From the NCBI RefSeq assembly GCF_003576645.1, contig NC_044925.1:9237369-9301368 (forward strand): a DNA stretch of 64,000 nt, read 5' to 3'. Within the stretch, counting starts at the first letter, position 1, and every line of letters begins with the position of its first letter. Under the pieces are notes generated by a model. That model had not been told where the DNA came from. It saw only the letters and a program-made list of their open reading frames with translations, and did not search any database. The stretch comes from Ipomoea triloba. Its lineage: Eukaryota; Streptophyta; Magnoliopsida; Solanales; Convolvulaceae. Positions 21,131 through 31,714 of this stretch are shown here, piece by piece. The translations under genes were made by a program, and so were the position numbers.

Positions 21131-22663
21131 TGTTGGTCCCAAGGGGATGGGGTACAAGTCTAGAGGGGGGGGTGAATAGACTTGTATAAGATTTTGCAAA
21201 TCTTTTCGACCTCTCGTGTGTATTGAACTCAGGATGTTTAGGTTTGATACCTCACGAGGTGAAGACAAAGTTTTATGCGCAGCGGAAAAGTTATCCCCTT
21301 TTAGTTAGCACGAGTTTGAGTTAGTTCGAGAGGTGTGTTTATATGCAGTGCAATCGAGAGGTTAGCAAGAGATAAATACAGAAAGTAAATGCGAGAGAGA
21401 TTTTTAAGTGGTTCGGCCAACCCGCCTACTTCCACTCTTCTTCCAGAAACTCCCTGGAAGGATTGCACTAAAAACTTCCCTTTTTAGTACAATATCGAGC
21501 GCTTGAGCTTTGATCACGAAGCCCGCCTCAAGCCTCAGGATCTTCACTAGACAGCTGCCAGGTTACTCCGCCTCTTCTTGCTTAATCCAAAGCAAGGACT
21601 TTTGGTTGTCACAGTTGAGTGTAACAAACTCCAATCTGACCAAAAGCTATCGTTGAATCAATTTCGATGTAGAGCAGCTTCGGTCACCTTCTAGATATGT
21701 GGCAGTTTAAGCTATGTAACTCTCTCAAACACTAAGATGTGTTTTTCTCGCTGTATTGAATATCTGGACGATATTCCAAATTGAATGCTTGCACTTGAAT
21801 GTTTGAATCAGACACCTCTTTAGAATTTCGAATCAACCAACCCTTTTTTTTTCACTGTGTCTTCACGTCCTTATATATGAGAGTTTGAGGAATAATTCCG
21901 TTGGAGGGAAAATTATTCCGTTTGAAATCTGTCTCCCATGCCGATCATGGGTCTTGCGTATTTTCAGCATTTTTCATGGAGTGGTGGTCTTGTAACTTGA
22001 ACCTTTTGTCTGGTAGTGAATATTCTATATTTCACTTTCTTGAGTCCATGCTCCACTTTCGTCTTTTGGTAAAAGTTACTCTTTTTATATTCCCATCATT
22101 CCTTGTTTGTGGGGAATCAGACCACTTCAGCATTGGTGTACCTTTTGACCGTTTGTGGTGGAAATCTGATGTGTCATCCATTTCCGTCCATTTTGAAAAT
22201 TCAGCACTTCTTCATTATTCTATCTCCATGATATTCTTCTTCTCCAAACTTTAAGTATGCTTCCTGACCGTCATTCAGCATTACTGGAGAAGTGTCAGTT
22301 TATCGAGACCAAGGTTGATGTCTCGATTGTTTGATGTCTCGAACCCAAGCATCGAGAGGTCTACCTCTCGAACTCTGCTTATGTCTCGAGACTTAGTTGA
22401 TGTCTCGCAGACCCTTATTCCTCCAGAGTTGTCCCGTGCCTTCTTCTGATTTGTCTATAGGATTACAACACGAGACTTCTAAGATGTTCAAACAAATTTA
22501 CCTTGAGCTTAAATATTTTCCGAGTTGAGCTCAAAGTTACCCGGTTGTATTTTCGCTCTTGGTTTACTTGTCGAACTTACAGTGTTTTGCCTATGTATCG
22601 AGACTTGGGGATTTCTACTTAACAGTTGGTATCATCAAAACCTATTACATGATGTTCCTAACA
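21131..22663 (+). mobile_element. Solo LTR, TGTTGG type, in element D
   Basis: 1533-bp sequence from TGTTGGTCCC to TTCCTAACA, flanked by TCAAT duplications (21126-21130, 22664-22668). Parts also appear at 20574-20982 and 23187-24331 through contig-overlap duplication. The start followed by AGTCTAGAGGGGGGGTGAAT is a common plant LTR opening; superfamily is not decided by the LTR alone. Positions 22295-22410 carry a series of GATGTCTCG units and a perfect hairpin CGAGAGGT-CT-ACCTCTCG (22353-22370). Small frames here, such as 21901-22254, have no recognisable protein. Confidence 0.88.
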
Positions 22664-23081
22664 TCAATTAAGCTTATAAACAAGATTTTAGACCAAAGAT
22701 TGTACCCAAAAATACACATTTCATATTTAGTTGTAAAAGAAGGGCAAAATAGATTTGGGCATCCATGAATCCTTACCTCCATAGTTAAAGCTCCAAAAAT
22801 CCATCTCTTAATCTTGTCTTCTACACCACCATAACACCAAACCCTTTCCTCAAACCACAACAAACCCACACAAAATAACATCACAATCCATCCTAATGAG
22901 CTAACAAAGGAAAGTAATGGAGAAGAGAAAAGGAAGCTTACCAAGTCTTGGACCTACGGTTATGGAGGAAGAAGATGAATCTTGAAGAAGATATTGAGAG
23001 TGAGAAAGAGACACACGAGAGAGAGATATATACATGAGAGAGAGATGAATGTTGGATATGAGCTAATCACAATACATACAT

Positions 23082-23113
<32 letters not shown>

Positions 23114-23182
23114 CACACACATATACACATATATATAAATGATCATGGCTCTAGAAAATTCTAATTTTTCATAATTGGGTTA

Positions 23183-23183
23183 N
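23183..23183. other. Single-N contig join
   Basis: Joins contigs overlapping by 1664 bp: 21519-23182 equals 23187-24850. Confidence 0.85.
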
Positions 23184-23186
23184 ACC

Positions 23187-24749
23187 AAGCCCGCCTCAAG
23201 CCTCAGGATCTTCACTAGACAGCTGCCAGGTTACTCCGCCTCTTCTTGCTTAATCCAAAGCAAGGACTTTTGGTTGTCACAGTTGAGTGTAACAAACTCC
23301 AATCTGACCAAAAGCTATCGTTGAATCAATTTCGATGTAGAGCAGCTTCGGTCACCTTCTAGATATGTGGCAGTTTAAGCTATGTAACTCTCTCAAACAC
23401 TAAGATGTGTTTTTCTCGCTGTATTGAATATCTGGACGATATTCCAAATTGAATGCTTGCACTTGAATGTTTGAATCAGACACCTCTTTAGAATTTCGAA
23501 TCAACCAACCCTTTTTTTTTCACTGTGTCTTCACGTCCTTATATATGAGAGTTTGAGGAATAATTCCGTTGGAGGGAAAATTATTCCGTTTGAAATCTGT
23601 CTCCCATGCCGATCATGGGTCTTGCGTATTTTCAGCATTTTTCATGGAGTGGTGGTCTTGTAACTTGAACCTTTTGTCTGGTAGTGAATATTCTATATTT
23701 CACTTTCTTGAGTCCATGCTCCACTTTCGTCTTTTGGTAAAAGTTACTCTTTTTATATTCCCATCATTCCTTGTTTGTGGGGAATCAGACCACTTCAGCA
23801 TTGGTGTACCTTTTGACCGTTTGTGGTGGAAATCTGATGTGTCATCCATTTCCGTCCATTTTGAAAATTCAGCACTTCTTCATTATTCTATCTCCATGAT
23901 ATTCTTCTTCTCCAAACTTTAAGTATGCTTCCTGACCGTCATTCAGCATTACTGGAGAAGTGTCAGTTTATCGAGACCAAGGTTGATGTCTCGATTGTTT
24001 GATGTCTCGAACCCAAGCATCGAGAGGTCTACCTCTCGAACTCTGCTTATGTCTCGAGACTTAGTTGATGTCTCGCAGACCCTTATTCCTCCAGAGTTGT
24101 CCCGTGCCTTCTTCTGATTTGTCTATAGGATTACAACACGAGACTTCTAAGATGTTCAAACAAATTTACCTTGAGCTTAAATATTTTCCGAGTTGAGCTC
24201 AAAGTTACCCGGTTGTATTTTCGCTCTTGGTTTACTTGTCGAACTTACAGTGTTTTGCCTATGTATCGAGACTTGGGGATTTCTACTTAACAGTTGGTAT
24301 CATCAAAACCTATTACATGATGTTCCTAACATCAATTAAGCTTATAAACAAGATTTTAGACCAAAGATTGTACCCAAAAATACACATTTCATATTTAGTT
24401 GTAAAAGAAGGGCAAAATAGATTTGGGCATCCATGAATCCTTACCTCCATAGTTAAAGCTCCAAAAATCCATCTCTTAATCTTGTCTTCTACACCACCAT
24501 AACACCAAACCCTTTCCTCAAACCACAACAAACCCACACAAAATAACATCACAATCCATCCTAATGAGCTAACAAAGGAAAGTAATGGAGAAGAGAAAAG
24601 GAAGCTTACCAAGTCTTGGACCTACGGTTATGGAGGAAGAAGATGAATCTTGAAGAAGATATTGAGAGTGAGAAAGAGACACACGAGAGAGAGATATATA
24701 CATGAGAGAGAGATGAATGTTGGATATGAGCTAATCACAATACATACAT

Positions 24750-24781
<32 letters not shown>

Positions 24782-24850
24782 CACACACATATACACATAT
24801 ATATAAATGATCATGGCTCTAGAAAATTCTAATTTTTCATAATTGGGTTA
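23187..24850. repeat. Second copy of a 1664-bp contig-overlap duplication
   Basis: I see no difference from 21519-23182 (offset 1668), including its microsatellite lengths, and the earlier copy ends exactly at an N. This is best read as the same locus printed twice. It contains the 3' 1145 bp of the solo LTR and the following D LTR sequence. Confidence 0.88.
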
Positions 24851-25166
24851 TGGGCTAAAAATTGGGCTTAGAAATATTTTGGGCTCAAGCAAGACATTGG
24901 AGTTAGGAAGAATAATTACTTGGGCTTAGAAAGTTTGATAGTTATAAAAATAATGTTGGCAGGCTCCTCTCAGATAGATTTTGAATAGAAAATTTTTTGA
25001 TCATAAAATAATTTATTTAAAGCCCAAAACAAAATAAATAGTTTTAATAGTATTTTAATAATATTTGAAACTAAAAATATTTATCGTTGAAAAATGAATT
25101 TTATTTTCTAGAGTATTTGTATTAAAATAATATCGTTTATTTGGAGAAATTTTACAGGGTATTACA

Positions 25167-25799
25167 CTCAACCCCCCTTAAAAGAAGCTTCGTCCCCGAA
25201 GCTAAAACCATTTTGAGGATAGGAAGTTGAATCAAACGAGAGCGACAGTTAATAAGGACTGCTTGATCATAAGAAACTTGACTTTATAAAGGAAGAATAA
25301 TGAGAGATTAAATTTTGAACTCAGAAATAATACTAGTCAAGAGTAGTATCAAGAGTATCAAGGCTACGACCTTGGAAATTAGTTTATCACCTTACACATT
25401 ATTATTTTGAGTGGCAAACGCAAACGAAGTTTGAATAATAGAAGAGATTTTAGAAAGAGGATATCCGCTACATGGGAAACAAATAACTTAGCCTCAAAAA
25501 GGAAATAATGAACTTGAATTCAAATTAAAAGATAGTACTCAATAGAATAGGGTACTTCCCTTTAGCTCTTGCTTACTACCAATTCCACTTTCAAAAACCA
25601 CAAGTTTCAAACACTTTCCTCAAGACTTGAACATTCAAAGTACTTGCGCATACAAGGTTGTCCAAATCCGTTCCTTACTCTTACTCAAAAAGTTAAACAC
25701 ATTGGCCCAACATCCAAACTCCATTACACTTAAAATCATTCAAGTCTTCTTTTCTAGTCAAACTCAAGTCCTTAATTAAATCACCTGATTACCAAAGAA
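25167..25799 (-). other. Element D 3' internal sequence with polypurine tract
   Basis: On the minus strand GACGAAGCTTC then TTTTAAGGGGGGTTGAG abuts the LTR start TGTAATACCC, the usual ending of Tekay/Del-type gypsy elements. The other 600 bases are untranslated-looking; no integrase C-terminus or chromodomain is visible. The element breaks off near 25799, where element B coding resumes. Confidence 0.7.
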
Positions 25800-26318
25800 A
25801 TGTCAGTTACCTCCTCAAAGAGATGCACACCCTTAGGGTTCAAGAACTACACTTACAAGTTCATAGCCACGCTTGATATTAGGCATGAGGTCAACAACGC
25901 GAGGGAATCGATAAAATTCTCACTCTTTGGCCATAGATACCATTTATCTGTTAACGACATTGTAGTTGCTTTGAGATTTCATGACCAAGCCAAGGTATCC
26001 ATGCGTTACTTTAATGAGTTTAAATCTGATTTTGACACAGAGAGAGATGCTGCAAATTATTGGGGCTGGATCACAAATGGACGACTGTATCACTCATGCA
26101 ACCTGAAGGCTAAGCACATCACGAAAAACTACCTTAAAGCTATTAGGTTAGCATTGGCTGTAAATCTCTCCAGGAGAAAGACAAATCTGAACAAGACCTA
26201 TCGGCAAGATCTCTTTTATATGTGGAGTATGGAGAACCGAGTGAATGTGAACATGGGAGCTCAAGTGAAGACATGGCTTCAATCCCAGACAAGGCAGAAG
26301 GTACAAGCTGAAATTTAG
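25800..26318 (+). pseudogene. Downstream Athila ORF, core domain
   Basis: 172-residue frame matching the core of the Athila ORF1-type protein (unknown function, often annotated as a putative plant transposon protein domain): FKNYTYKFIATLDIRHEV, FSLFGHRYHLSVNDI, ANYWGWITNGRLYH, KAIRLALAVNLSRR and DLFYMWSMENRVNVNMGAQV. The order and the FLWxM-NNVRVN-like segment are typical. It continues the frame begun at 13832, but the intervening N-terminal part was lost at the D breakpoint. Stops follow at 26316 and 26322. The ATG at 25800 is simply the first Met after the break. Confidence 0.7.
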
Positions 26319-26390
26319 ACTACCTGAGTCTGGGTCTTAGAGTTTATAAGTGGCTCCCAATTTTTGAACCTAGTTGCTAGATTCATTGGA

Positions 26391-27142
26391 TGACACTTAA
26401 CAACAATTTGACCTAGTGCAGAGATAAGATCAATATGCGCTGTAATGCAGTAATGAATATGAAAATTCTAAAGCAGTAAAGACACTAGCAATTGTTAACC
26501 CAGTTCGGAACCTCAGTTCCTACATCTGGGGGGCATCACTCTGATTGCCCAACTCTTCATTGATCAACACTATGAAATGTACCACCGATTACAGTCGTGT
26601 GTCACATGGTTACTCTAGAAACTCATCACAGGCTCCATTCTAGAGTTCAACCTTGAAGAGTTGACAAGAACTTGATCTTCTGATCTTCTTGAATTGAGGC
26701 TCCCCTCAATAGTTGCACGAACGGCTTTCAGAGTGAATACTTGCCCACTTAACTTCACGGGGAAGATGTATCTTGAATCAAAGGTAAGCTTTGTCAAGAT
26801 TTCTTGTAATCATGTACATGGAACTTCTTGTCCAGATCTTTAGAGTAATTTTCGCCAAACCATCACAATAAAAGTTGTCTCATATTTATCCTATATGAAT
26901 CTGAAAAGCGGTTGAAGCTTCAGTAACCAACTCTGAACATCTTTTATGCTCTTGTGCAGATACTCGTTCAGTAAGTTGTCTTCAGAGTCTTCCAAGCCTT
27001 CTGAACTACTTCTTGTACTAAACTACTGCAAGACTAAAACATCTTGACAAACTTGTTTTTGAACTATCTTCTGAACTAAATATATTGTCATAATCTTGGT
27101 ACAACCCAGGGAGTTTCTATTTTAAGAAAACTTTGCTTAACA
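26391..27142 (-). mobile_element. Probable solo LTR in element B
   Basis: Non-coding block splitting the downstream ORF. On the minus strand it begins TGTTAAGCAAAG (27142) and ends near AGTGTCA (26391), and contains a CAGTTCGGAACCTC...CCTACATCTGGGGGGC phrase (26500) frequent in plant LTRs. No 5-bp target duplication could be matched, so the boundaries are approximate and the class is inferred. Confidence 0.5.
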
Positions 27143-27537
27143 TGGTAACTTTCACAGTTTGCGAATTCAAGGCCATGTATATCAAGTGGGGAGGTGATGA
27201 TGCACCAGCTGAAGGAGTTGCAGGCAGTAGCGATGAGGAAGAAGAGGACGAGCCACAGGAGCAGGATGAGCAGAATGTACAAGAGCAGGGAGAGCCTAGT
27301 GCACAGCACGAGGGGCCTACTATGATGGAATGGGAATCTACTCAGTCTTTCCATAGACAGTTCCATGAAGAGCAAATGGCTTACATGCGTTCCCACAGTA
27401 TGTGGCAGGAAGAACAATATACATCACCGTATGCGCGTCAGGATAGGCAGGATGAAGAGATTCTCCGCACGCGGAGAGTGGTCGAGCAGAATGCACGTAT
27501 GATTCATGAGCTACAGGCTCAATTTGCTAAGTAGTTC
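27143..27537 (+). pseudogene. Downstream Athila ORF, acidic C-terminal tail
   Basis: Frame resuming after the probable solo LTR: a very acidic Glu/Gln-rich stretch (SSDEEEEDEPQEQDEQ), then QFHEEQMAYMRSHSMWQEEQY and a predicted helical end (RRVVEQNARMIHELQAQFAK) before the stop. The tail may form a coiled coil. It is the last coding segment of element B. Confidence 0.55.
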
Positions 27538-29439
27538 CACCCGCCATCCTTTTGTGATCACTGATGATAGATTCCACACCCAACAGCAAGTGAGAAACAA
27601 TGAAGAATTCCCTAAAACATTATTCTTGAAATTGAGTTGATCAATGATGACCCATGAGAAACAATAGGTTCCCTATGCGTGGGGTTCCGCCTTTTATTTT
27701 GCATTTAATTTCCTTTATGCTTTTTATTGCTTTTGCATTACTTGCTTTATTTTCATGCATTTCATATTTGTTAAGATATTTAAATGCTTTTACTGTTTCG
27801 CATTTATTTTCTTTACATAGTTATTTCTATTTTATGAGTATTATGCGTTTATCTAGTTTGTAGTTATTTTGCTTTATTACGTTTACAATAGCCTATCAAG
27901 TCTATAATAATTGAATAGCTTTCCTAATTTCTATTATATTTCCAGTTTTAACCTTTGAGCATATGCTTTGATAACGAAGGCCGACCGATGTTGGAAGCTA
28001 AAGTGTGGAAAAAGGGATGCATACTTGGTTTAACCTCTTATCCCTTTTCTATTTTATGCCCCGTTTCAAATTCAAAGTGTGGAAATTGTTTATACAGCTT
28101 TGCATGTATTTTATGTTCAAAAGATGAGCGTACCATGTTATTTTGTCGTTAAGGATAAGTTTAGTGTACCCTATATCCCAGTACAAATTTCAGAGTGTGG
28201 AAAGGGATTTTGTTTGTAATGTTTATTTAAACCAATTTTCCTTTATCCCATGACTCCGAGGTAACATCGAGAACGATGTTCAATTTAAACTGTGGAAAGG
28301 ACGCACTGTGTGATTAATCTGTTTGCTTAAGTTGGTCTCTTAACCATGATAAACGGGTGTGTTTGCAAAATTGGAGAGCGAGTTATTGTTTGTGATATCT
28401 AGAGAGAATTTTGACTAGATGCCAATAAATTTTTTATTCTTGAAATATCTTTGGGAGTTACTTTTCACACCCATGAGAGTGTTTAGAGCCAAATAAGTTT
28501 ATATTCCTGCTTGCTTGCATGATGTTCACCTCTTATTTAGGTAGGACCTTAGTCAAGGATCTCTTGAAGTGAGAGTGTGCACTTTTTAATTTGAGAAAGA
28601 TAGATTAAGCGAGGCCCGGAATTGAACTAATTTTGGTAGGGCATGGGGCAAAAGGTGAGCCTATTAGTGAGCTTAGAGTGAAAAATCCATTAATCCCAAG
28701 AAAAAGGCATGAGGGGTTGTATGGAGAAATAGTAGAAAAGGCAAAAGGCAAAAGGCCAATCCTAGAAATAAAAATTGAGGAAAGCCATCTCGCTGGGTTG
28801 TGTTCAACCATAGTCTTCAGAAAAGAAAAAGCTATACCTGGAGTCGGTTGTCCACGTAAAATGTTCCTAGGAGATGAGAAAATAGAGAGGAGGTGAGCCG
28901 CTTCACTAGGATTCGGTCACCCATTGCACTGTCTTCGAAAAAGCATGGAGCTCCATGTGAAGTCGGGTTGCTCGTTGGCGTTACCCTAGCAAGTGAGAAG
29001 AAAGAGAGACAGCCCCAAGCCATTGGCGGTGAGTGGTCCATGTCCCTACCCTCACTTATCTTACTCATTGGGCTTTGGCGTTAGGACGGAAGGATTGATT
29101 AACTAGTGTACATCGTTCCCACTAGTGGGATCGGCTAGAGGCCCTAATTAAATGAGAGGAGAATTCGAAATTGGGTTGCATGCTTGCGCGTGGTGTGAGA
29201 AGTGTGTTCCCCTTTATAATTGTTTATCTACGAAGGGTTTTTGCTTCCCGGAAATATTCCTTGAGTTGTATGGCATCTGACCAACATTCTTTGTAGATAA
29301 CACAAAAGATTTTCCCCTCTTTGATAGTCTTAAAACTCGTATTTTTTATTGACCAAGAGTTCCATATTGAATGAGCTTAGTATCTTGGAAACTTATGTGC
29401 TTAGAAGTGAATTGTCTTGCTTGAGGGCAAGTAAGAAGT
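27538..29439 (+). other. Element B 3' untranslated region
   Basis: No credible frame. It carries four internal copies of the polypurine motif (28000, 28074, 28193, 28288) and a hairpin AACATCG-AGAA-CGATGTT (28263-28280) just before the last. Positions 28520-29080 are colinear with 45880-46450 of element C, including AGGCCCGGAATTGAA, AAAAAGGCATGAGGGGTTGT, TCTTCGAAAAAGCATGGAGC and GTGAAGTCGGGT. Within it, 28760-29010 reads as imperfect tandem units of about 115 bases. Confidence 0.7.
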
Positions 29440-29453
29440 AAAGTGTGGAAACT
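29440..29453 (+). other. Polypurine tract of element B
   Basis: AAAGTGTGGAAACT abuts the 3' LTR start TGATAAG. The same tract precedes the 3' LTR of element C (46780). Confidence 0.85.
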
Positions 29454-30771
29454 TGATAAGCTCCCAAGATACCTATATATTTGGATATAAATAGGGGTAA
29501 TCTTATAGCATTTCAGTATCCTTATATGACTAATTTTAAGATATTATGTGCCTTAATTCATTAACCACACGCATAGCTATCCTTGGTGTATTTTGAGACA
29601 TTCCACAGGTCCCGAGAGCCGTTAGGAACGAGAAACGAGCAAAATGAGCAAATCGAGAAAGACATGAGCCCTGGAGGACCTAAGATGATGCATTCACGCG
29701 TGAATGACACGTGGACGCATTATAGTACGCGTCCACGAGGCCATTCAAGCGTGAAGGCCACGTGAACGAGACACTACGGAGAAATTATTTTAGGGCAAAT
29801 TTTGGGAGGCTAATTTTCTTAGTTTTCCATATTTTTAGAGTTTTTAGAAGTTCCCAAATTTCCATTCTTAGATTAGGTTTTACATTTTCCCTTGTAGATG
29901 AAGGATTGAAGCTTGGATTGAAGACTACATTTCATTTACTAGGTGATATCTATTTGAATCTTATTTCTATTTTACATATCTTGTTCTTGAATTGAATTAG
30001 TTTATGAGCTTAAATCTATGATTATGTTTGGTTAGTTCTATGTAGAGATTGAGTTGTGTGAATCTATGTTGCTAGTGTGAAGATCCTATTTCTTATTGTG
30101 GATTTGATTGCTTTGATGTTGGAAGATCTATTCTTGTATATTGATTGTTGGTTTGATTAGATCTTGTATAGATTTGACCAATCTATTGAGAGATTGAGAC
30201 CTTGACTCTATCAAGGTATTGATTTGAGTTGAGTTGAAGCTTTTTGCAATCTTAGATCCTATGGAATTCCATGATTGGAAATAGTAGGAAAGTGTGTAGC
30301 CTAGGTGTTTGATAAAATGTCTCTTAGGGCTTTTGGTTGCCAAATGGTACTCCTAAGCCTAAGAAGCCCTAGTACACAAAGGTGAAAAAGGACTAAGATG
30401 ACACACTCTGGAATAGCCAACACAATTGCATCATTAGACCACTACTTGTGACACATGATGAAGCAGCATAGACAAGCACAATTCATTCCCTTATTATCTT
30501 ATTCCTTATTTCTTACTCCGTATTTCTTATCACTTATTACCTTGATTTTAGTTACCTCTTGCTCACTTACATTTCATACATGACATTCACCACTTTCACC
30601 ACACTCACACGTCTCATCACACGTTCATTCGATTGAAAGCAATAGCATAGACCAACCTCCACGTCCCTCCTTTGAGACCAACACTCGGGGAGTTTAAACT
30701 TTTCGTTTTATCAGTACCACATCCACGTTACATATATACCTCACTCACCCTATGCATCCAAAGCATTGTCA
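29454..30771 (+). repeat. Element B 3' LTR
   Basis: 1318 bp. It contains a segment near 30420-30655 (after AATAGCCAAC) that the 5' copy lost, and the fuller U3 module (two ACGCGT, two CACGTG). GTCCC duplication follows at 30772-30776. Confidence 0.9.
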
Positions 30772-30988
30772 GTCCCTTAGGCTTTTGGTTACCTAAAAGT
30801 ACTCCAAACCAAAGGCATGCCTAGTAGACCGAGAGGAGAAAGGCAATAACAAAGCTTCTCAAGAGTAGCAACCAATGCAATTCAATCCACCTAGATCCTA
30901 AGTAGAACCACGATGCATCATATCTAATTAGGAACTCATTCCTAGCTTCCTTTTACTTGATTTCAAATACTATTCTTTGCAAACTTGT
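30772..30988 (+). mobile_element. Element E: continuation of the Athila-like LTR
   Basis: Continues 8655-9323 after excision of B: CTTAGGCTTTTGGTTACC and AAAGTACTCC parallel B's LTR near 10166-10195. It is interrupted at 30989 by element H; the remainder was not recognised downstream. Confidence 0.55.
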
Positions 30989-31143
30989 TGTAACCCCCCA
31001 AAATCAACTAATTTTTTTTCATTTCCACCAAATGACTAAGTAATTCTTAAAACAAAATTTAGAATGCAAAAACTTTTCTACTTAATTGAGTGTATTACCG
31101 ACACACTTAGGCAACTAACAAACCCAAGTGCTAAGGCTAAACC
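30989..31143 (-). mobile_element. Element H: Tekay-like LTR, part 1
   Basis: Starts TGTAACCCCCCAAAATCAAC, the inverted end of a D/J-type LTR, and is interrupted by solo LTR F. Left flank CTTGT has no matching copy downstream, so the far end is lost or unrecognised. Confidence 0.6.
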
Positions 31144-31451
31144 TGTGATACCCCGTATTTTCCCTACAATTATTTTTAAATATTTAAAAATAAGGGTTTA
31201 GTTCCTTACCATTAATTATTTTAGTAAAATAATTATAAAGCTAATTATTTTGAAATGGGTTCTAGATAAACTATTTTTATATATTACTATTTTACAATCA
31301 AAACACACTAAGCCCATAATCTATATGATTCTTATTATAGGGCTATGGACCCAATAAATGATCCTAAGCTCAATTATGATTATAATATAGCTAGTATTGA
31401 TCCAAATAGCCTAACCCAAGAGTCTAGCCCATTTTCCAAATATGGGCAAAT

Positions 31452-31714
31452 TATTGTGTGGAACATGGTACACACAGCTATGTGTATCATAATCAAATGT
31501 ACATTTTTAATGTACTGAATGTACATTATTTTTGTACTGAATGTACATTATTTTTATACTATAAAAATAATGTACATTCAGTACACAAATAATGTACATC
31601 CCCTAAATATAATGTATGTTATTTTTATACTGAATGTACATTATTTTTATATTGAATGTGCATTATTTAATAGTATGGTACACACAGCTGTGTGGACCAT
31701 GATCCACACAATAA
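31452..31714. mobile_element. MITE with ~31-bp terminal inverted repeats in F
   Basis: Left end TTATTGTGTGGAACATGGTA and inverted right end TTATTGTGTGGATCATGGTC match over about 31 bases with few differences. The interior repeats GAATGTACATTATTTTTATA in both orientations (31516, 31539, inverted at 31561, 31634). It is absent from element G. The target duplication is unclear, so the superfamily is open. Confidence 0.65.

Larger units (their letters stand above)
14009..25166 (-). repeat. Element D 3' LTR with nested insertions
   Basis: Aligns in reverse with solo LTR J (39554-42741): shared landmarks include the CTTCAAGAGGTAACTAGTTC stretch (14270), the GGTTATAGTTTT...AAAATATTTT segment (14685), AGTGAAGCCCTAAGTGAAC (19535) and GATTCCAAGCCCAGC (19640). 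Removing the Mutator element, the solo LTR and duplicated contig overlaps leaves about 3.3 kb, close to J's 3188 bp. Confidence 0.82.
14009..25799 (-). mobile_element. Element D: truncated Tekay/Del-like element
   Basis: Minus-strand fragment consisting of a 3' LTR (14009-25166, inflated by nested insertions and assembly duplications) plus about 630 bases of adjacent 3' internal sequence. The 5' LTR, primer site and coding region are missing, and the flanking GAGCA at 14004-14008 has no partner near 25800, so the 5' part was lost by deletion. LTR ends are TGTAATACCC/GGGTGTTACA. LTR architecture matches solo LTR J inside element C. Confidence 0.8.
9324..30771 (+). mobile_element. Element B: Athila-like element without RT/IN, heavily nested
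   Basis: LTRs 9324-10375 and 29454-30771 (TGATAAG start, TTGTCA end) are flanked by GTCCC duplications (9319-9323, 30772-30776). The primer site TGGCGCCGTTGCCGGGGA at 10379 and the polypurine tract at 29440 complete the frame. Internal order is gag relic, protease relic, post-pol hairpin, then a downstream ORF split by element D, a probable solo LTR, and a long 3' untranslated region. There is no reverse transcriptase, RNase H or integrase between protease and hairpin, so this copy could only have moved with enzymes from a relative. Indels between its LTRs and many stops indicate old age. Confidence 0.9.

Noticed and set aside
21901..22254. 117-residue frame, apparently duplicated at 23569-23922
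   Set aside because: Lies wholly inside the solo LTR, no known motif, and the second copy is a contig-overlap duplicate.
22645..22944. 99-residue minus-strand frame also seen at 24313-24612
   Set aside because: Crosses the solo LTR boundary into D LTR sequence; chance frame.
30128..30343. 71-residue minus-strand frame repeated at 9971-10186
   Set aside because: Antisense in both LTRs of element B; repeated because LTRs repeat, no domain.
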